From contig JAPWJY010000008.1 in NCBI GenBank assembly GCA_028283765.1, forward strand, positions 124,001 through 188,000: a stretch of DNA of 64,000 nucleotides, in the 5' to 3' direction. Origin of the DNA: Parvibaculaceae bacterium. Lineage in GTDB: Bacteria; Pseudomonadota; Alphaproteobacteria; Parvibaculales; Parvibaculaceae. Below are positions 47,482 to 57,900 of the stretch, piece by piece. Numbering within the stretch: the stretch's first letter is position 1; the number at the start of each line of letters is the position of its first letter. The notes under the pieces were generated by a model. The model was not told the DNA's origin. It ran no database searches and worked only from the letters and a program-made list of their open reading frames with translations. The translations under genes and the position numbers were made by a program.

Positions 47482-50436
47482 ATGTCGAGCGATACCGATA
47501 CCCCTGTGGCGGCCGATCAGGGCCGCGATTATCGCAACACCCTTTTCCTGCCGGAAACCGGGTTTCCGATGAAGGCGGGACTGCCCGCGACCGAGCCGAA
47601 ATGGCTGGAGCGCTGGGAGCAACTCGGGCTTTATGAACGTCTGCGTGAGCAGTCCCGGTCCGAAGGCCGGGAATTGTTCGTGCTCCATGACGGCCCGCCC
47701 TATGCCAACGGCAACATCCACATCGGCCATGCGCTGAACAAGATACTCAAGGACATCATCACCCGTTCCCAGCAGATGATGGGCAAGAACGCCAATTATG
47801 TGCCGGGATGGGACTGCCATGGCCTGCCCATCGAATGGATGATCGAGGAGCGCTATCGCGCGAAGGGCGTCGCCAAGGAAGACGTGCCGGCGGGCGAGTT
47901 CCGCCGCGCCTGCCGCGACTATGCCGCCCAGTGGATCGACACCCAGCGCGAGGAGTTCAAGCGGCTCGGCGTCGTCGGCGACTGGAAGCATCCCTACACG
48001 ACCATGGACTTCAACTCGGAGGCGAAGATCGTCGAGGAGTTCCTGAAATTCGCCCAGCCGGGCGGGGGTCTCTATCGCGGCTCGAAGCCGATCATGTGGT
48101 CGATCGTCGAAAAGACGGCGTTGGCCGAGGCCGAGGTCGAATATCACGAGCACACCAGCAGCACGATCTTCGTCAAGTTCCCCGTCGATCAGGTGTTCGG
48201 CTCGGGGGACGTAAATTCGAAGGCCGAGCTTGAGGCCCTTCGTTCCGCCTCGGTCGTGATCTGGACCACCACCCCCTGGACCATCCCCGGCAACCGGGGC
48301 ATCGCCTATTCGGAGACCATTTCCTATGGCCTCTATGAGGTGACGGACCCGGGCGAGGCCAGATACGTAAAGGCGGGCGAACGGCTGCTGCTGGCGGATT
48401 CGCTGGCCGGGCAGGTGCGGGGCGCCGCCCATATCGGTGCCTGGACGCGGTTGCAGGGCGTGTCCGCCAATGCGCTGGGCTCGCTCATCTGCAAGCATCC
48501 GTTCCATGCAAGCGGCTATGATTTCAAGGTGCCGGTGGTGCCGGGCGATTTCGTCACGGATGAAACGGGTACGGGTTTTGTCCACCTCGCGCCGGGGCAT
48601 GGTGCGGACGACTATGCGCTGTTCACCGAAAAGCGCTCCCAGTTCGCCGCCTGCGGCACCCGCGACGTGCCGCATACGGTGCAGGCCGACGGCAGCTATT
48701 TCCCGGACGTGCCGATCTTCGGCGGCACAGAGCTGCGCGTGCTCGACGCCAAGGGCAAGGATGGCGGCGCCAATGGCGCGGTCATCGAGGCGCTGATCGA
48801 GGCGGGCGCGCTGCTGGCGCAGGGCAAGCTGCGCCATCAATATCCCCATAGCTGGCGCTCCAAGGCGCCGCTCATCTTCCGCAACACGCCGCAATGGTTC
48901 ATCTCGATGGACACGGGCCAGTTGCGCAAGAAGGCGCTGGCCGCCATTGATGAGACGCGCTTCGTGCCCGCCATCGGCCGCAACCGGCTGCGCTCCATGA
49001 TCGAGAACCGCCCGGACTGGGTGATCTCGCGCCAGCGCGCCTGGGGCGTGCCGCTCACCATCTTCGTCCGCAAGAAGACCGGCGAGATCCTGCACGACGA
49101 CGCCGTCAACCGGCGCATTCTCGACGCCGTGCGCCATGGCGGCGCGGACGCCTGGTTCGAATTGCCGGACAGTCATTTTCTCGGGGATAAATACGTCGCC
49201 GGGGATTATGAGAAAATCGAGGATATTCTCGATGTCTGGTTCGATTCTGGCTGCACCCACGCCTTCGTGCTGGAAGAGCGCGAGGACCTGAAATGGCCTG
49301 CCGACGTTTATCTGGAAGGCTCCGACCAGCATCGTGGCTGGTTCCATTCCTCCCTGCTTGAAAGCTGCGGCACCCGTGGCCGCGCGCCCTACGATCAGGT
49401 CGTGACCCATGGCATGACGCTGGACGAGCAGGGCCGCAAAATGTCGAAGTCGGTCGGAAACACGGTCGTGCCGCAAAAGGTGATTGACCAGAACGGCGCG
49501 GACATCCTGCGTCTGTGGGTGTCGAGCACGGATTACTGGGAAGACCAGCGGCTGGGGCCTGAAATCATCAAGTCCACGGTCGATGCCTATCGCAAGCTGC
49601 GCAACACGTTCCGCTTTCTGCTCGGCAATCTTGCGGGCTTCGCCGGGAGCGAGCGGGTCGGCTTCGACGAGATGCCGGAGCTTGAGCGCTATATGCTGCA
49701 CCGGATCGCTGAACTCGACGGACAGGTGCGCCAGTATTATGGCGACTATGATTTCAAGCGTATCTTCCAGGCGCTGACGAACTTCATGACGGTCGATCTT
49801 TCGGCCTTCTATTTCGATATCCGCAAGGACACGCTTTATTGCGATCCCAAATCGGCGGTCAGCCGGCGCGCCTGCCGCACCGTGCTCGACATCCTGTTTT
49901 CGCATCTGACCGCATGGTTCGCGCCGATCCTGTCGTTCACCATGGAAGAAGTCTGGTTGACGCGCTTTCCCTCGGAAGAGGATTCGGTTCATTTCCGCAC
50001 CTTTCCGCCGGTGCCCGCCGTCTGGCTCGACCATGGGCTGGCGGACAAGTGGGAGAAGGTGCGCGAGCTGCGCCGGGCCGTCACCGGCGCGCTTGAAGTG
50101 GAGCGCCGCGACAAGCGCATCGGGTCGAGCCTTGAAGCGGCGCCTGAGGTTTATGTCAGCGATCCCGAGCTGATGGCGGCGATGGAGGGTGTCGATCTCG
50201 CCGAGATCGCAATCACCAGTCAGGCCCGCCTGATCGGGGGCGAGGGGCCATCCGACGCCTTCCGGCTGGATGAGGTGCCCGGCGTCGCCGTGGTGCCGCG
50301 GCTGGCGGAGGGGCGCAAATGCGCGCGCTCCTGGAAGATTTCCGATGATGTCGGCAGTGTGCCGGGCTATCCGGACCTTTCGCCGCGCGATGCCGCGGCG
50401 GTCGCGGAATATGACGCGGAGCATGGCGCGGCATGA
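47482..50436 (+). CDS. ileS: Isoleucyl-tRNA synthetase
   Basis: This 984-residue class I synthetase charges tRNA-Ile. The HIGH motif is GNIHIGHALNK near residue 75 and KMSKS is in GRKMSKSVGN near residue 655. The editing domain shows WTTTPWTIPGN. It has no extra C-terminal domain, and the usual zinc-binding cysteines are mostly lost: only one remains, in GRKCARSWKI near residue 950. Its stop overlaps the lspA start by four bases, so the two are translationally coupled. Confidence 0.97.
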   Translation: MSSDTDTPVAADQGRDYRNTLFLPETGFPMKAGLPATEPKWLERWEQLGLYERLREQSRSEGRELFVLHDGPPYANGNIHIGHALNKILKDIITRSQQMMGKNANYVPGWDCHGLPIEWMIEERYRAKGVAKEDVPAGEFRRACRDYAAQWIDTQREEFKRLGVVGDWKHPYTTMDFNSEAKIVEEFLKFAQPGGGLYRGSKPIMWSIVEKTALAEAEVEYHEHTSSTIFVKFPVDQVFGSGDVNSKAELEALRSASVVIWTTTPWTIPGNRGIAYSETISYGLYEVTDPGEARYVKAGERLLLADSLAGQVRGAAHIGAWTRLQGVSANALGSLICKHPFHASGYDFKVPVVPGDFVTDETGTGFVHLAPGHGADDYALFTEKRSQFAACGTRDVPHTVQADGSYFPDVPIFGGTELRVLDAKGKDGGANGAVIEALIEAGALLAQGKLRHQYPHSWRSKAPLIFRNTPQWFISMDTGQLRKKALAAIDETRFVPAIGRNRLRSMIENRPDWVISRQRAWGVPLTIFVRKKTGEILHDDAVNRRILDAVRHGGADAWFELPDSHFLGDKYVAGDYEKIEDILDVWFDSGCTHAFVLEEREDLKWPADVYLEGSDQHRGWFHSSLLESCGTRGRAPYDQVVTHGMTLDEQGRKMSKSVGNTVVPQKVIDQNGADILRLWVSSTDYWEDQRLGPEIIKSTVDAYRKLRNTFRFLLGNLAGFAGSERVGFDEMPELERYMLHRIAELDGQVRQYYGDYDFKRIFQALTNFMTVDLSAFYFDIRKDTLYCDPKSAVSRRACRTVLDILFSHLTAWFAPILSFTMEEVWLTRFPSEEDSVHFRTFPPVPAVWLDHGLADKWEKVRELRRAVTGALEVERRDKRIGSSLEAAPEVYVSDPELMAAMEGVDLAEIAITSQARLIGGEGPSDAFRLDEVPGVAVVPRLAEGRKCARSWKISDDVGSVPGYPDLSPRDAAAVAEYDAEHGAA

Positions 50437-50942
50437 TGGACAGGGGCACCAGCCGCCTCGTGCTCTGGGGGCGCTTTTCCGGCTATGGACTCGGCGTTGC
50501 GCTTGTGGCCTTCATCCTCGACCGGCTGTTCAAATTGTGGATGCTGGGGCCGTTCGATCTGCCGTCGCGCGGCCGCTACATCGTCACCCCGTTCTTCGAT
50601 CTCGTCATGGTCTGGAACAAGGGCGTGAGTTATGGGCTCTTTCAGGCTCATTCAGGTCTGGGGCGTCTGGTTCTCATCGTGTTCGCGGTCGTGGTCACGG
50701 CGGGACTGGTTTTGTGGCTGGCGCAGGTCGCCCGCAAGCTGGTCGCGGTGGCCATCGGACTGGTCATCGGCGGGGCTATCGGCAACGTTTATGATCGCGT
50801 CCATTATGGCGCGGTCGCGGACTTTTTTAGTTTTCATGCCCTCGGATTTTACTGGTATATCTTCAACGTCGCGGATATTTGGATCGTGCTGGGAGTTGTG
50901 TTTTTCCTTTACGATTCTCTGTTTCCGGCGAAACCGGAATGA
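50433..50942 (+). CDS. lspA: Lipoprotein signal peptidase (signal peptidase II)
   Basis: The 169-residue inner-membrane aspartic peptidase has four helices. The two catalytic aspartates are in NVYDRVHYGAVADFF and in IFNVADIWI, matching the family motifs III and V. It removes the signal peptide from lipoproteins, two of which are encoded nearby (16396 and 51053). A second ATG at 50436 is possible. It is coupled to ileS and followed by the DUF3035 lipoprotein gene. Confidence 0.95.
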   Translation: MMDRGTSRLVLWGRFSGYGLGVALVAFILDRLFKLWMLGPFDLPSRGRYIVTPFFDLVMVWNKGVSYGLFQAHSGLGRLVLIVFAVVVTAGLVLWLAQVARKLVAVAIGLVIGGAIGNVYDRVHYGAVADFFSFHALGFYWYIFNVADIWIVLGVVFFLYDSLFPAKPE

Positions 50943-51052
50943 GGTTTGGGGCAATCTTGTCGCCGCAAACGGGTTTCGGGCAGGCCGGAGGCGACGTCAT
51001 CCGCATGGAGGGATCGGACGTGATTGAAGTTGGCTTCAAGTCGGGGCGCGCT

Positions 51053-51657
51053 ATGACGGCAAGACATCGGACCGTCCGGCTTGGCGCAGGGCTGTTGCTT
51101 GGCGTCGCGACTCTGGCATTGACGGGTTGCGGTTCGGGTGGCGGCATCAAGAACGCGCTCGGTTATGGAAAATCCGCGCCAGATGAATTCGCGATCACGA
51201 CCCAGGCCCCCTCGTCATTCCGCCCGATTTCAGCCTGCGTCCGCCGGCACCCGGTGCGCCGCGGCCACAGGATACCCAGCCCGGAACAACGGCCCAGCAG
51301 GCCATGTTCGGCTCCGATGGCGAGACCATCGCCTCGACCGCTTCATCGCTTGGCAATGTCTCTCCCGGCGAAGCCGCGCTGCTGACCCAGACCGGCGCCG
51401 CCAACGCGAGCCCCGATATCCGCGCGACCGTCGACAACGAAACCCGGACCCTCGATACCAAGAGCCCAAGCTTCACGGATCAGGTTCTTTTCTGGAAGGA
51501 GCCTGTCCCGGTCTCCGGCACCATGGTCGATGCGCCTGCCGAGCAGAAGCGTATTCAGGAGAATGCGGCGCAGGGCAATCCCGTCACTTACGGCAATACG
51601 CCGATCATCGAGCCCAGGGGCGACAGCTGGTACAGCGGCCTGTTCAACTGGTTTTGA
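51053..51657 (+). CDS. DUF3035 family lipoprotein, broken by one frameshift
   Basis: The protein starts with a lipoprotein signal ending LATLALTGC, so the mature form should be lipid-anchored. After FAITTQAP the frame breaks at a run of five C (about 51208-51212). Adding one C restores LVIPPDFSLRPPAPG, the DUF3035 family core, and a continuous 201-residue protein to 51657. The family lies next to lspA and M16 genes in many alphaproteobacteria and has no proven function. An error in the C run is the likely cause. Confidence 0.8.
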
Positions 51658-51783
51658 TCATCCCGATCCGGGAGGACATCTTCGAAAAAGCCGGGTTGAG
51701 GGCTGGAATCTTTGCATGAGGTATCCCAGTTTCGGGTGGGCGCGGGAGGCCGGAAGCGCCGCCAGGACAGGATCATAAATTTT

Positions 51784-53160
51784 ATGCATATCGAGAACGG
51801 GTTTTCCCGTCGCCTGCGCAAGGTGGGGCTCATGGCCTTTTGCTGTCTCGCGCTTGCCACGGGCTGGTCTGGCGGCGTCGAGGCGAAGGCCGGAAAGCCG
51901 GAGACTGCCGAGTTTACCCTCGCCAATGGTTTGCAGGTGCTGGTGATCCCGGATCACCGCGCCCCTGTCGTGACCCAGATGGTCTGGTATCGCGTCGGCT
52001 CGATCGATGAGACGCCGGGAAAGACGGGGCTTGCCCATTTCCTCGAACATCTGATGTTCAAGGGCACGAAGAAGCTGGCACCCGGCGACTTCAGCGCCAT
52101 CGTCGCGCGCAATGGCGGTGAGGACAACGCCTTCACCAGCATGGATTATACCGGCTTTTACGAGCAGATCGCCGTTGACCGCCTGCCTCTCGTGATGGGC
52201 ATGGAAGCCGACCGGATGCAGAATCTCCAGCTCTCCGACCAGGAGGTCATGCCCGAGCGCAAAGTTGTGCTTGAAGAGCTTGGCATGCGGGTTGAGAACA
52301 ATCCCGGGGCGATTCTCTCGATCAGGATGAACAAGGTGCTTTATGGCGCCCACCCTTACGGAACGCCTACTATCGGCTGGCGTCCGGAGGTCGAAAAACT
52401 CGGCACTGCCGATGCCCTCGCCTTTTACCACCGGTTCTACACCCCCAATAATGCGATTCTGGTCGTGGTGGGCGATGTGACCCCGGCACAGATAAAAAAG
52501 CTCGTGGATGAAAAATTCGGTCCCCTGAAGCCGACGGCGCAGGCCAATCGCCGGACCATCCCCGAGGTGGCTCCCCTGACAAAATCGACGACCGTCGAAT
52601 ATCGTGATGCCCGGGTCACCCAGCCGGTCTGGCAGCGCTCATGGCTGGCGGCGAACTATCGTGAAAACGAGAAGGACGCCTTCGCCCTTCAGGTCTTTTC
52701 CCAGATTCTCGGCGGCGGCTCGACCAGCCGGCTCTACCGGTCTCTGGTGATGCAGGACAAGATCGCGGCCGACGCCGGCTCATCCTATGACGGGTCGAGC
52801 TATTACCGGTCCGAATTTGCCATCTATGTGGTGCCGATCTCGGAAAAGAATATTCCCGCCATCAATGACCGGGTTGAAGCTCTTGCCGGTGAAATCGCGA
52901 AGGATGGCGTAAAGCCAGAGGAACTGGAGCGCGCCAAGACCTTGCTGGTTTCGAGCGCCGTCTATAACCGGGATGAGCAGATGGGCCTTGCCAATCTTTA
53001 TGGCGCGGCGCTTGCCACCGGGTTGACGGCGTCGCAGGTAGACACATGGCCGGATGGTATCCGCGCCGTCAGCGCCGCTGATGTGAAGGCCGTCGCGCAA
53101 AACTATGTCGCGGGCAAATATGCCGTAACGGGCCTGCTCCTGCCGGAGAAAAGCCAATGA
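51784..53160 (+). CDS. M16 zinc peptidase, active subunit
   Basis: The 458-residue protein has a signal peptide (about 1-35) and an M16 (pitrilysin-like) fold. The zinc motif HxxEH is in GLAHFLEHLMFKGTKK near residue 80, with the later glutamate in KVVLEELGMRVENNP. It probably cleaves peptides in the periplasm. It pairs with the next gene, which lacks the zinc motif, in the two-subunit arrangement known for bacterial M16B proteases. The ATG at 51784 is preferred as the signal peptide follows. Confidence 0.92.
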   Translation: MHIENGFSRRLRKVGLMAFCCLALATGWSGGVEAKAGKPETAEFTLANGLQVLVIPDHRAPVVTQMVWYRVGSIDETPGKTGLAHFLEHLMFKGTKKLAPGDFSAIVARNGGEDNAFTSMDYTGFYEQIAVDRLPLVMGMEADRMQNLQLSDQEVMPERKVVLEELGMRVENNPGAILSIRMNKVLYGAHPYGTPTIGWRPEVEKLGTADALAFYHRFYTPNNAILVVVGDVTPAQIKKLVDEKFGPLKPTAQANRRTIPEVAPLTKSTTVEYRDARVTQPVWQRSWLAANYRENEKDAFALQVFSQILGGGSTSRLYRSLVMQDKIAADAGSSYDGSSYYRSEFAIYVVPISEKNIPAINDRVEALAGEIAKDGVKPEELERAKTLLVSSAVYNRDEQMGLANLYGAALATGLTASQVDTWPDGIRAVSAADVKAVAQNYVAGKYAVTGLLLPEKSQ

Positions 53161-54542
53161 GACGCCTTGTCCTGATCTGCCTTGCGTCGCTGGCGCTGAT
53201 CATGCCTGTGGCCGCGAATGCCATGAATATCCAGCGTGTGGTTTCGCCCGGCGGAATCGAGGCCTGGCTCGTCGAGGAGCATAGCGTTCCGGTTCTGGTG
53301 CTCGATGTGAACTGGCGTGGCAGTGGCGCAGCGCAGGATCCCGCGGGCAAGACCGGCACGGCCTATATGATGGCGGGCCTGATGAACGAGGGGGCGGGCG
53401 ATCTCGATTCCCCGGCCTTTCAGGCCGCGCTGGCTGACAAGGCCATCAGCCTCTATTTCGACGCTGACAAGGATGATCTGTCGGCCTCTCTGACGACGCT
53501 CGGGGAAAATCGCGGCCGGGCTTTCGAGCTTCTGCGCCTCGCCCTGAGCAAACCCCGTTTCGATTCCGAAGCGATCGAGCGCGGCCGGGCGCAGGTTCTG
53601 TCGGCCCTTGCAAGCGAAAGCGACGATCCTGACAGCATGGCGGCGAGGGCCTGGTATGCGGCGGCCTTTCCCGGCCATCCCTATGCGCTGCCGGTCAAGG
53701 GCACGCCGGAAACGGTGACGCAGATCAGCCGGGCTGATCTCGTGGCGTTCAGCCAGCGTGTGCTGGCGCGCGGCAACATGAAGATTGCCGTGGTCGGGCC
53801 GATTACGGCGAAGGAACTGGGGCCGCTGCTGGATCGGACCTTCGGGACGCTGCCGTCCGAACCGAAGCTTGTGCCTGTGGCCGACGTCACGGTCGCCGCC
53901 CCCCCTTCAGCGCCCATCGTCGTGCCGCAGGACAACGCCCAGAGCGCGGTGCTGTTCGGCGAGACCGGGATCAACCGCTCCGATCCCGATTTCATGCCCG
54001 CTTATGTCATGAATTATGTCTTGGGCGGCGGCGGCTTCAGTTCACGGCTCATGAACGAGGTGCGCGAGAAGCGCGGCCTTGCCTACGGGATCGACAGCGG
54101 CTTTTACGCCTATGAACATGCGCCGGTCTGGCTTGGCCAATATGGTACCCGCAATGCGCAGGCGGGCCAGTCGCTGGCGCTGACGCGGCGTGAGATGGCC
54201 CGGATGGCGCAGAAGGGCATTACCGCCGATGAACTGGCGAACGCCAAGACCTACCTCACCGGCTCCTATCCGCTACATTTTGATTCCAATGCGGGTATTG
54301 CCTCCCAGTTGCTCTCCATTCAGGTGCAGGACCTGGGCATCGATTATGTAAACAGGCGCAACGCCCTTGTTGAGGCGGTGACCCTCGATGACGTGGCCCG
54401 GGTGTCGAAACGTCTGTTGCATCCGGACGCTTTGCTGGTTACCGCCGTTGGAAGGCCCAATTTCAAGGATCAGAGCATCCCGCCCGCCAAGCCGGGGCAG
54501 ACAAAGCCGGTGCCGGCAGAGCCTTCCGAAGAGCGCCCCTGA
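53157..54542 (+). CDS. M16-family partner subunit without the zinc site
   Basis: The 461-residue protein has a signal peptide (1-22, ending VAANA) and an M16-like fold. Where the zinc motif should be, the sequence reads AYMMAGLMNEGAG, with no HxxEH, so it is catalytically inactive. It keeps the GGGGFSSRLMNEVREKRGLAYG segment that contributes the arginine and tyrosine used by the active subunit. Its start overlaps the previous stop by four bases, so the two form a heterodimer pair. The C-terminal tail is proline- and lysine-rich. Confidence 0.92.
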   Translation: MRRLVLICLASLALIMPVAANAMNIQRVVSPGGIEAWLVEEHSVPVLVLDVNWRGSGAAQDPAGKTGTAYMMAGLMNEGAGDLDSPAFQAALADKAISLYFDADKDDLSASLTTLGENRGRAFELLRLALSKPRFDSEAIERGRAQVLSALASESDDPDSMAARAWYAAAFPGHPYALPVKGTPETVTQISRADLVAFSQRVLARGNMKIAVVGPITAKELGPLLDRTFGTLPSEPKLVPVADVTVAAPPSAPIVVPQDNAQSAVLFGETGINRSDPDFMPAYVMNYVLGGGGFSSRLMNEVREKRGLAYGIDSGFYAYEHAPVWLGQYGTRNAQAGQSLALTRREMARMAQKGITADELANAKTYLTGSYPLHFDSNAGIASQLLSIQVQDLGIDYVNRRNALVEAVTLDDVARVSKRLLHPDALLVTAVGRPNFKDQSIPPAKPGQTKPVPAEPSEERP

Positions 54543-54717
54543 GTGATTAAATTGTAAGCAGAATTTTTCTGCCGTCACTCTGTCAAACTCACGCTGGCAT
54601 TTCGCCATAAGCTTTTGCTAACGTACCGTGCTTGTTTGCATGTGCGTTATCCTTGCACATGAGAGCCGCGGCCCTGATCGGGCTGCAGGGAGCGTTTTCC
54701 GCAGGGGTGGGTATTTT

Positions 54718-56049
54718 ATGAGCGTGCGTGTTCTCCCGTTTGAACAGAACATCGAGGGCTGCTTCGAGGACAAGATCGGCGCGGGTGGCCTGAGCCGCGC
54801 CGCCTATGAAAAAGCCCTTGCCCAAACGGAGGAGGCGCTGGACTGGCTGCGCGAGATGCATGCGACCGGCGGCCTGCCGCTGCTGGGCGTGCCCGCGCGG
54901 GCGGATGATTTCCCCGCTCTCGAGGCCATGTCGGCATCTCTGCTCGACAACACCACCGATCTGTTCGTGCTCGGCACTGGCGGTTCCTCGCTCGGCGCGC
55001 AGGCGCTGGCGCAGCTTTCGGGCTGGGGCACCCAGGCCCATGTGCAAAAGGGTGCGCGCATCCATTTCCTCGATAATCTCGACGCCTCGACCATGACGGC
55101 GGCGCTGACCAATTGCGACCTGCGCACGACGCGTTTTCTGGTGGTGTCCAAATCCGGCAGCACCATCGAGACGATCATGCAGCTTCTGGCCGCGATGAGC
55201 GCCATCGAGACGGCGGGCGGCGGCAAATACATGAAGCACCATTTCGCGGTGCTGACGGAGCCCGAGAAAAACGGCAAGCCCAATCCCCTGCGCGCCTTCG
55301 CGCTTGAGCATGGCTTTCCGCTTATCGATCACGATACGGGCGTGGGCGGGCGCTTTTCGGTGCTCACCAATGTTGGCCTTCTGCCCGCGCGGCTGGTGGG
55401 CCTCGATGGCCGCTCGGTCCGCGCCGGCGCAGCCAAGATTCTGGCGCCCGTGCTTGCAGGCTGCAAGGCCTGCGATGTGCCGTCCGCCGTCGGCGCTGCC
55501 GTCTCGCTGGCGCTGCAAGGCGAGCAGGGGGCCGACATCGGCATTTTCATGGCCTATGCCGACCGGCTGGAACGGCTGCTGGCCTGGCATGTCCAGCTCT
55601 GGGCTGAAAGCCTCGGCAAGCAGGGGCGCGGCACCACGCCGGTAAAGGCGCTGGGGCCGGTCGACCAGCACAGCCAGCTCCAGCTCTATCTCGCCGGTCC
55701 AAAGGACAAGCTCTACAATCTTTTCCTCACCCAGCCCGCAGGCAAGGGGCCCGAGGTCCTGCCTTCCATAGCGACCGGCGAATTTGAATTTCTGGCGGGT
55801 TACCGGGTCGGCGATCTGGTCGATGCCGAGCAACGGGCGACGGCCGACACGCTGATGCGCAACGGCCGTCCGGTCCGGCTGTTCAATATCGAAAAGCTCG
55901 ATGAGGAGACGTTCGGCGCGCTGTTCATGCATTTCATGCTCGAAACCATCATTGCCGGGCGTATGCTTGGCATCGATCCGTTCGATCAGCCTGCCGTCGA
56001 GGAAGGCAAGATTCTCGCCAAGAAATATCTGAGCCTTATGAGGCAGTGA
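54718..56049 (+). CDS. pgi: Glucose-6-phosphate isomerase
   Basis: The 443-residue enzyme interconverts glucose-6-phosphate and fructose-6-phosphate. The sugar-phosphate sites are LGTGGSSLGAQAL near 85 and VSKSGSTIETI near 145, with GVGGRFSVLTNVG carrying the catalytic region. It is shorter than E. coli Pgi (549), in line with the compact form seen in some alphaproteobacteria. The ATG at 54718 gives MSVRVLPFEQNIEG. A short hairpin, GCAGAA/TTCTGC, lies between this gene and the M16 partner. Confidence 0.9.
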   Translation: MSVRVLPFEQNIEGCFEDKIGAGGLSRAAYEKALAQTEEALDWLREMHATGGLPLLGVPARADDFPALEAMSASLLDNTTDLFVLGTGGSSLGAQALAQLSGWGTQAHVQKGARIHFLDNLDASTMTAALTNCDLRTTRFLVVSKSGSTIETIMQLLAAMSAIETAGGGKYMKHHFAVLTEPEKNGKPNPLRAFALEHGFPLIDHDTGVGGRFSVLTNVGLLPARLVGLDGRSVRAGAAKILAPVLAGCKACDVPSAVGAAVSLALQGEQGADIGIFMAYADRLERLLAWHVQLWAESLGKQGRGTTPVKALGPVDQHSQLQLYLAGPKDKLYNLFLTQPAGKGPEVLPSIATGEFEFLAGYRVGDLVDAEQRATADTLMRNGRPVRLFNIEKLDEETFGALFMHFMLETIIAGRMLGIDPFDQPAVEEGKILAKKYLSLMRQ

Positions 56050-56058
56050 CCAGACCTG

Positions 56059-57885
56059 ATGAGCCGTATTCGCCGCCTGTCCGAGGGAACGATCAACCGC
56101 ATTGCCGCGGGCGAGGTGGTGGAGCGCCCCGCAAGCGCCGTGAAGGAGCTTGCCGAGAACGCCATCGACGCCAGCGCGCGCCACATCGACATCGTGATCT
56201 CGGGTGGCGGGCGCGATCTCATCCGCATCAGCGATGATGGTCATGGCATGGGGGCGGAGGATCTCGCGCTCGCCATCGAGCGCCACGCCACCTCGAAGCT
56301 GAAGGAAACGGCCGGGGGCCGCGAGGACCTGCACAACATCTTCTCGCTGGGCTTTCGCGGCGAGGCGCTGCCTTCCATCGGCGCGGTCGCGCGCCTCGCC
56401 ATCACCAGCCGGGAACCCGGCAGCGAGGCGGCGCACCGGATCGCGCTGACCGGCGGCGTGGCAGGGGTGATCGAGCCCGTGGCGGCCCCGCACGGCACCC
56501 GCGTCGAGGTGCGGGATCTCTTCTACGCCACGCCCGCGCGGCTCAAGTTCCTGAAATCCGAGCGGGCCGAGACGCAGGCGGTCGCCGATATCGTCAGGCG
56601 TCTCGCCATGGCGCATCCCGAGGTTGGCTTCACGCTGACGAGCGAGGAGCGCAACATGCTGCGGCTGGAACCCGAGATGCCGGGCGGCGTCGGCCTGCTG
56701 GCGCGGCTGGGTGCGATCATGGGCCGCGACTTCACCGCCAATGCGCTTCAGATCGAGGCGGAACGCGAAGGCGTGCGCCTCTCGGGCTTTGCGGGCCTGC
56801 CGACCTACAACCGGGGCACGGCGCAGATGCAATATCTGTTCGTCAACGGCCGCCCGGTGCGCGACAAATTGCTGGTCGGCGCGGTGCGCGGGGCCTATGC
56901 GGATTTCCTCGCCCGGGACCGCCATCCGGCTGTCGCGCTTTTTGTCGATGTCATGCCCGCCGATGTCGATGTGAATGTCCATCCCGCCAAATCGGAGGTG
57001 CGGTTCCGCGATCAGGGGCTGGTGCGCGGCCTCATCGTCAGCGCGCTCAAGCATGCGCTGAACGATGCGGGGCACCGGGCCTCGACCACGGTGGCGGATG
57101 CGGCGCTCGGGGCCGTCCGCCCGCAACAGGCGGGCTTCGGCTACAGCCCGGGCTACAGGCCTGATTTCACGGCGCGGACACCCTCTTCGATGCCTCATTG
57201 GCAGGCGCCGTCGGGCCCCGCTGCGCAGCCGGTCATGAACGGTCTTGCCGAGCGTTCCGCCCGTTTCGAGGCCTCGCCTGCCGCGCCGGAAGTGGATGGC
57301 TCCAGCCATCCGCTCGGCCTTGCCCGGGGCCAGCTTCACAACACCTATATCGTCGCCCAGACCGATGACGGCATCGTTATCGTCGATCAGCATGCGGCCC
57401 ACGAGCGGCTGGTCTATGAGCGGATGAAAAAGGCCATCGCGCTCGCCGGTGTCGAACGTCAGGCGCTGCTGATTCCTGAAATCGTCGAGCTGGAGGAGGC
57501 GGAAGCCGAGCGCCTCGTCGCGCGCGCCGCCGAGTTCGCGGAACTGGGACTGGTGCTTGAAGGCTTCGGACCCGGCGCGGTCGCGGTTCGTGAAGTGCCC
57601 GCCCTTTTCGGCAAGCTCGACGTGCCCGGACTGGTGCGCGATCTGGCCGACGATCTGACGGAGATGGACGAAGCGCTGACGCTGAAGGAGAAGCTTGAAT
57701 CCGTCTGCGGCACCATCGCCTGCCACGGTTCGGTGCGGGCCGGACGCCGCCTCACCGGCGAGGAAATGAACGCGCTGTTGCGGGAGATGGAAGTCACCCC
57801 CCATTCAGGCCAGTGCAACCATGGCCGCCCGACCTATGTGGAACTCAAGCTTTCGGACATCGAGCGGCTGTTCGGGCGGCGGTAA
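56059..57885 (+). CDS. mutL: DNA mismatch repair protein MutL
   Basis: The 608-residue protein has an N-terminal GHKL ATPase ([37 protein letters not shown]) and a C-terminal dimerisation domain. The endonuclease motif [12 protein letters not shown] is intact, and [12 protein letters not shown] near the end contributes to metal binding. MutL here should therefore nick DNA itself, as in bacteria without MutH-type repair. It follows pgi by nine bases and converges with rsmD. Confidence 0.96.
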   Translation: MSRIRRLSEGTINRIAAGEVVERPASAVKELAENAIDASARHIDIVISGGGRDLIRISDDGHGMGAEDLALAIERHATSKLKETAGGREDLHNIFSLGFRGEALPSIGAVARLAITSREPGSEAAHRIALTGGVAGVIEPVAAPHGTRVEVRDLFYATPARLKFLKSERAETQAVADIVRRLAMAHPEVGFTLTSEERNMLRLEPEMPGGVGLLARLGAIMGRDFTANALQIEAEREGVRLSGFAGLPTYNRGTAQMQYLFVNGRPVRDKLLVGAVRGAYADFLARDRHPAVALFVDVMPADVDVNVHPAKSEVRFRDQGLVRGLIVSALKHALNDAGHRASTTVADAALGAVRPQQAGFGYSPGYRPDFTARTPSSMPHWQAPSGPAAQPVMNGLAERSARFEASPAAPEVDGSSHPLGLARGQLHNTYIVAQTDDGIVIVDQHAAHERLVYERMKKAIALAGVERQALLIPEIVELEEAEAERLVARAAEFAELGLVLEGFGPGAVAVREVPALFGKLDVPGLVRDLADDLTEMDEALTLKEKLESVCGTIACHGSVRAGRRLTGEEMNALLREMEVTPHSGQCNHGRPTYVELKLSDIERLFGRR

Positions 57886-57900
57886 GGGATTTTTGGTGGA

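Noticed and set aside
47449-50424. Leftward open frame of 991 codons opposite ileS
   Set aside because: It lies entirely antisense to a clear ileS gene and looks like a composition artefact of GC-rich DNA.
54589-57804. Leftward open frame of 1071 codons opposite pgi and mutL
   Set aside because: It spans two well-supported genes on the other strand and has arginine- and glycine-rich shadow composition.
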